Shown in pieces: positions 14,007 to 15,188 of a stretch of DNA of 15,188 nucleotides. The position numbers and the translations under genes were made by a program. Source of the stretch: Actinomycetota bacterium (GTDB taxonomy: Bacteria > Actinomycetota > Humimicrobiia > Humimicrobiales > Humimicrobiaceae); assembly GCA_023380915.1 (NCBI GenBank), contig JAMCSM010000107.1, forward strand, positions 573-15,760. The letters run 5' to 3'. The notes beneath the pieces are model-generated. The model saw only the letters and a list, made by a program, of their open reading frames with translations. It was not told where the DNA came from and ran no database searches. Every line of letters starts with the position of its first letter. Within the stretch, counting starts at the first letter, position 1.

Positions 14007-15140
14007 ATGAAAGCAATTAAAAAAAATAAAAAATTTATAAAAATACTGATATTAACAGGAATATATGCAATTTTATCCGTTGTTATTTCGACTTTAGTTA
14101 TCTATCATATTAATAACTCAATAATCACAAATACAGATGATTCACCAATAAATAACTCTGGTACTACCCAGACAGAAATTGTTTCAAATGAAAAAAGCAC
14201 CATTGAATCAAACAACACACCCATAACAATTGATAATTCTGCAACAACAGAATCCGCGGATACAAATAATACCCTTAAAATTAAACTTACAAATATACCA
14301 TGGAATGCAATAAATATATCATTTTCATATGACGGAAAATACTGTGCCTATCTTTGTGACAATAAAATTTATATAAAAGATATTGCTTCCAACACAACAA
14401 TCAAAGAAATTATTGATGATGCCCCTGTAACCAATTTTATCCTTATAAATGACCGTGACCAGATTATTTATTTTACCTTAAGGGGAACAACTTTGAATGT
14501 AAAAACATATGATATTTCTAGTAATACGGAAACCCTGCAAAAGACAATAAAAATACCTGAAGACGCAACAATTAAACATATTGATTATTCAGCTTTAACA
14601 AATCTTGTATTTCTTAATGTTGAGAACGGTAGCGGCAGTAGTTTAAAAAGTGCTCTATACTATCTTAATATAATGAAAAGATTAAAAACAGTTCAATTAA
14701 AAACTATAATAAATAATATGGTTTTGTTAAACAACGCCTTTACCTTGTATTATGAAGATTATGATAATATTCTTTACTGCTATCCCCAACCAATAAAATC
14801 AATAGAAGGACTTGATTTTAAAAAAACACGCTTACTGGGTTGTGATTCTACCGATAATGTATTTATTCAATCCTTAAACAACAGACACAATATTTATATT
14901 TTAAAAAATGGAAGTATTGATAATATAATAAATTTAAATGATCTTGCCTACAATGAATTTTATGCTGATAAAATTGGAGTTTATGTTATTTACAGCAATT
15001 ATATAATTAATTTAGCTGGCGATATTAATAAAAAAATGCTATTGGATAGAAATTTATTATTCGTTGGTGCAGGTGGAGATAAAATGTATTTTAGAGATTC
15101 TGATGGCAATATAATTGCTAAAATTATAAAATTTGAATGA
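14007..15140 (+). CDS. Membrane-anchored extracytoplasmic protein with propeller-like repeats (intact copy)
   Basis: 377 residues; no named family recognised. A basic start (KAIKKNKKFIK) and a hydrophobic segment (12-35) anchor it. Residues about 38-92 are a Ser/Thr/Asn-rich linker. The remainder, from WNAINISFSYDGKYCAYL, consists of short beta-strand blocks that look like PD40/TolB-type propeller blades: FSYDGKYCAYLCDNKIYIKDI, then NDRDQIIYFTLRGTTLNVKTYDI, SALTNLVFLNVENGSG, FTLYYEDYDNILYC, DKIGVYVIYSNYIINL and DKMYFRDSDGNIIAKI. There is no catalytic motif. It follows NAGPA-type copy 2 by 40 nt with no Shine-Dalgarno, so translation may be coupled. Its counterpart in the minus-strand cluster is frameshifted, leaving this as the only intact version in the window. 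Constant pairing with the NAGPA-type gene suggests a partner or scaffold role, which is inference. Confidence 0.75.
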   Translation: MKAIKKNKKFIKILILTGIYAILSVVISTLVIYHINNSIITNTDDSPINNSGTTQTEIVSNEKSTIESNNTPITIDNSATTESADTNNTLKIKLTNIPWNAINISFSYDGKYCAYLCDNKIYIKDIASNTTIKEIIDDAPVTNFILINDRDQIIYFTLRGTTLNVKTYDISSNTETLQKTIKIPEDATIKHIDYSALTNLVFLNVENGSGSSLKSALYYLNIMKRLKTVQLKTIINNMVLLNNAFTLYYEDYDNILYCYPQPIKSIEGLDFKKTRLLGCDSTDNVFIQSLNNRHNIYILKNGSIDNIINLNDLAYNEFYADKIGVYVIYSNYIINLAGDINKKMLLDRNLLFVGAGGDKMYFRDSDGNIIAKIIKFE

Positions 15141-15154
15141 AGATCTTAAAGATT

Positions 15155-15188
15155 ATGAAAAATTTGAAAACTTTGAAAATTTTCAATT
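15155..15188 (+). CDS. Possible start of a further gene, cut by window end
   Basis: An ATG 14 nt after the preceding stop opens a frame of 11 visible codons with a Lys-rich start (MKNLKTLKIF), as expected of an exported protein. No clear Shine-Dalgarno is present and too little is visible to identify it. By position it corresponds to the carbohydrate-binding-like gene of the minus-strand cluster, but no sequence match can be claimed. Confidence 0.25.
   Translation, partial: MKNLKTLKIFN

Noticed and set aside
1..15188. CRISPR arrays, tRNA or rRNA genes, insertion sequences
   Set aside because: No regularly spaced repeats, no tRNA-like cloverleaf, and no transposase- or integrase-like protein. 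The only long repeat is the inverted gene pair.

Overview
The window is about 15 kb of very AT-rich DNA (roughly 30% GC by eye) from a bacterial chromosome. Genes are compact, TTG starts are frequent, Lys/Asn/Ile codons dominate, and lipoproteins and single-pass anchored proteins with Ser/Thr/Asn-rich linkers are numerous. This suggests an uncultivated anaerobe-like bacterium, but there is no rRNA, tRNA or ribosomal protein gene, so I cannot assign a phylum. No transposase, integrase, CRISPR array or structural RNA gene was seen.

Layout. (1) 3-533, plus strand: the 3' part of a class I methyltransferase whose start lies outside the window. (2) 541-8096, minus strand: seven co-oriented genes read from right to left. 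They encode a membrane-anchored Ig-like protein, a phosphodiester-glycosidase (NAGPA-type) protein, a propeller-like anchored protein broken by a 13-bp insertion, an anchored protein with a carbohydrate-binding-like C-terminus, a processive family 2 glycosyltransferase, a GH113-like TIM-barrel lipoprotein overlapping it by 4 nt, and a PAP2 lipid phosphatase. (3) 8436-10109, plus strand: a FISUMP-domain lipoprotein, probably started at ATT, then uppP. (4) 10261-11088, minus strand: an exported CHAP-domain hydrolase. (5) 11279-15140, plus strand: an anchored PIG-L deacetylase, then second copies of the NAGPA-type protein and the propeller-like protein.

The theme is the cell envelope. There is a polymer-type glycosyltransferase, two or three carbohydrate-active exported proteins, a candidate de-N-acetylase, two undecaprenyl or lipid phosphate phosphatases, a CHAP hydrolase and several surface-anchored accessory proteins. 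I infer an exopolysaccharide or cell-wall glycan synthesis and modification locus. Product and substrate are not visible from sequence.

The most striking structure is an inverted duplication. The NAGPA-type plus propeller-like gene pair occurs at 4925-7077 (minus) and at 12926-15140 (plus). The copies are well diverged (about 77% protein identity for the NAGPA pair by hand count). Nevertheless, 129 bp (6680-6808 against 13195-13323, inverted) is perfectly identical, including all synonymous sites. This points to recent gene conversion, or to recombination that could invert the 6.4-kb segment between them and swap promoters and N-termini between two envelope operons.
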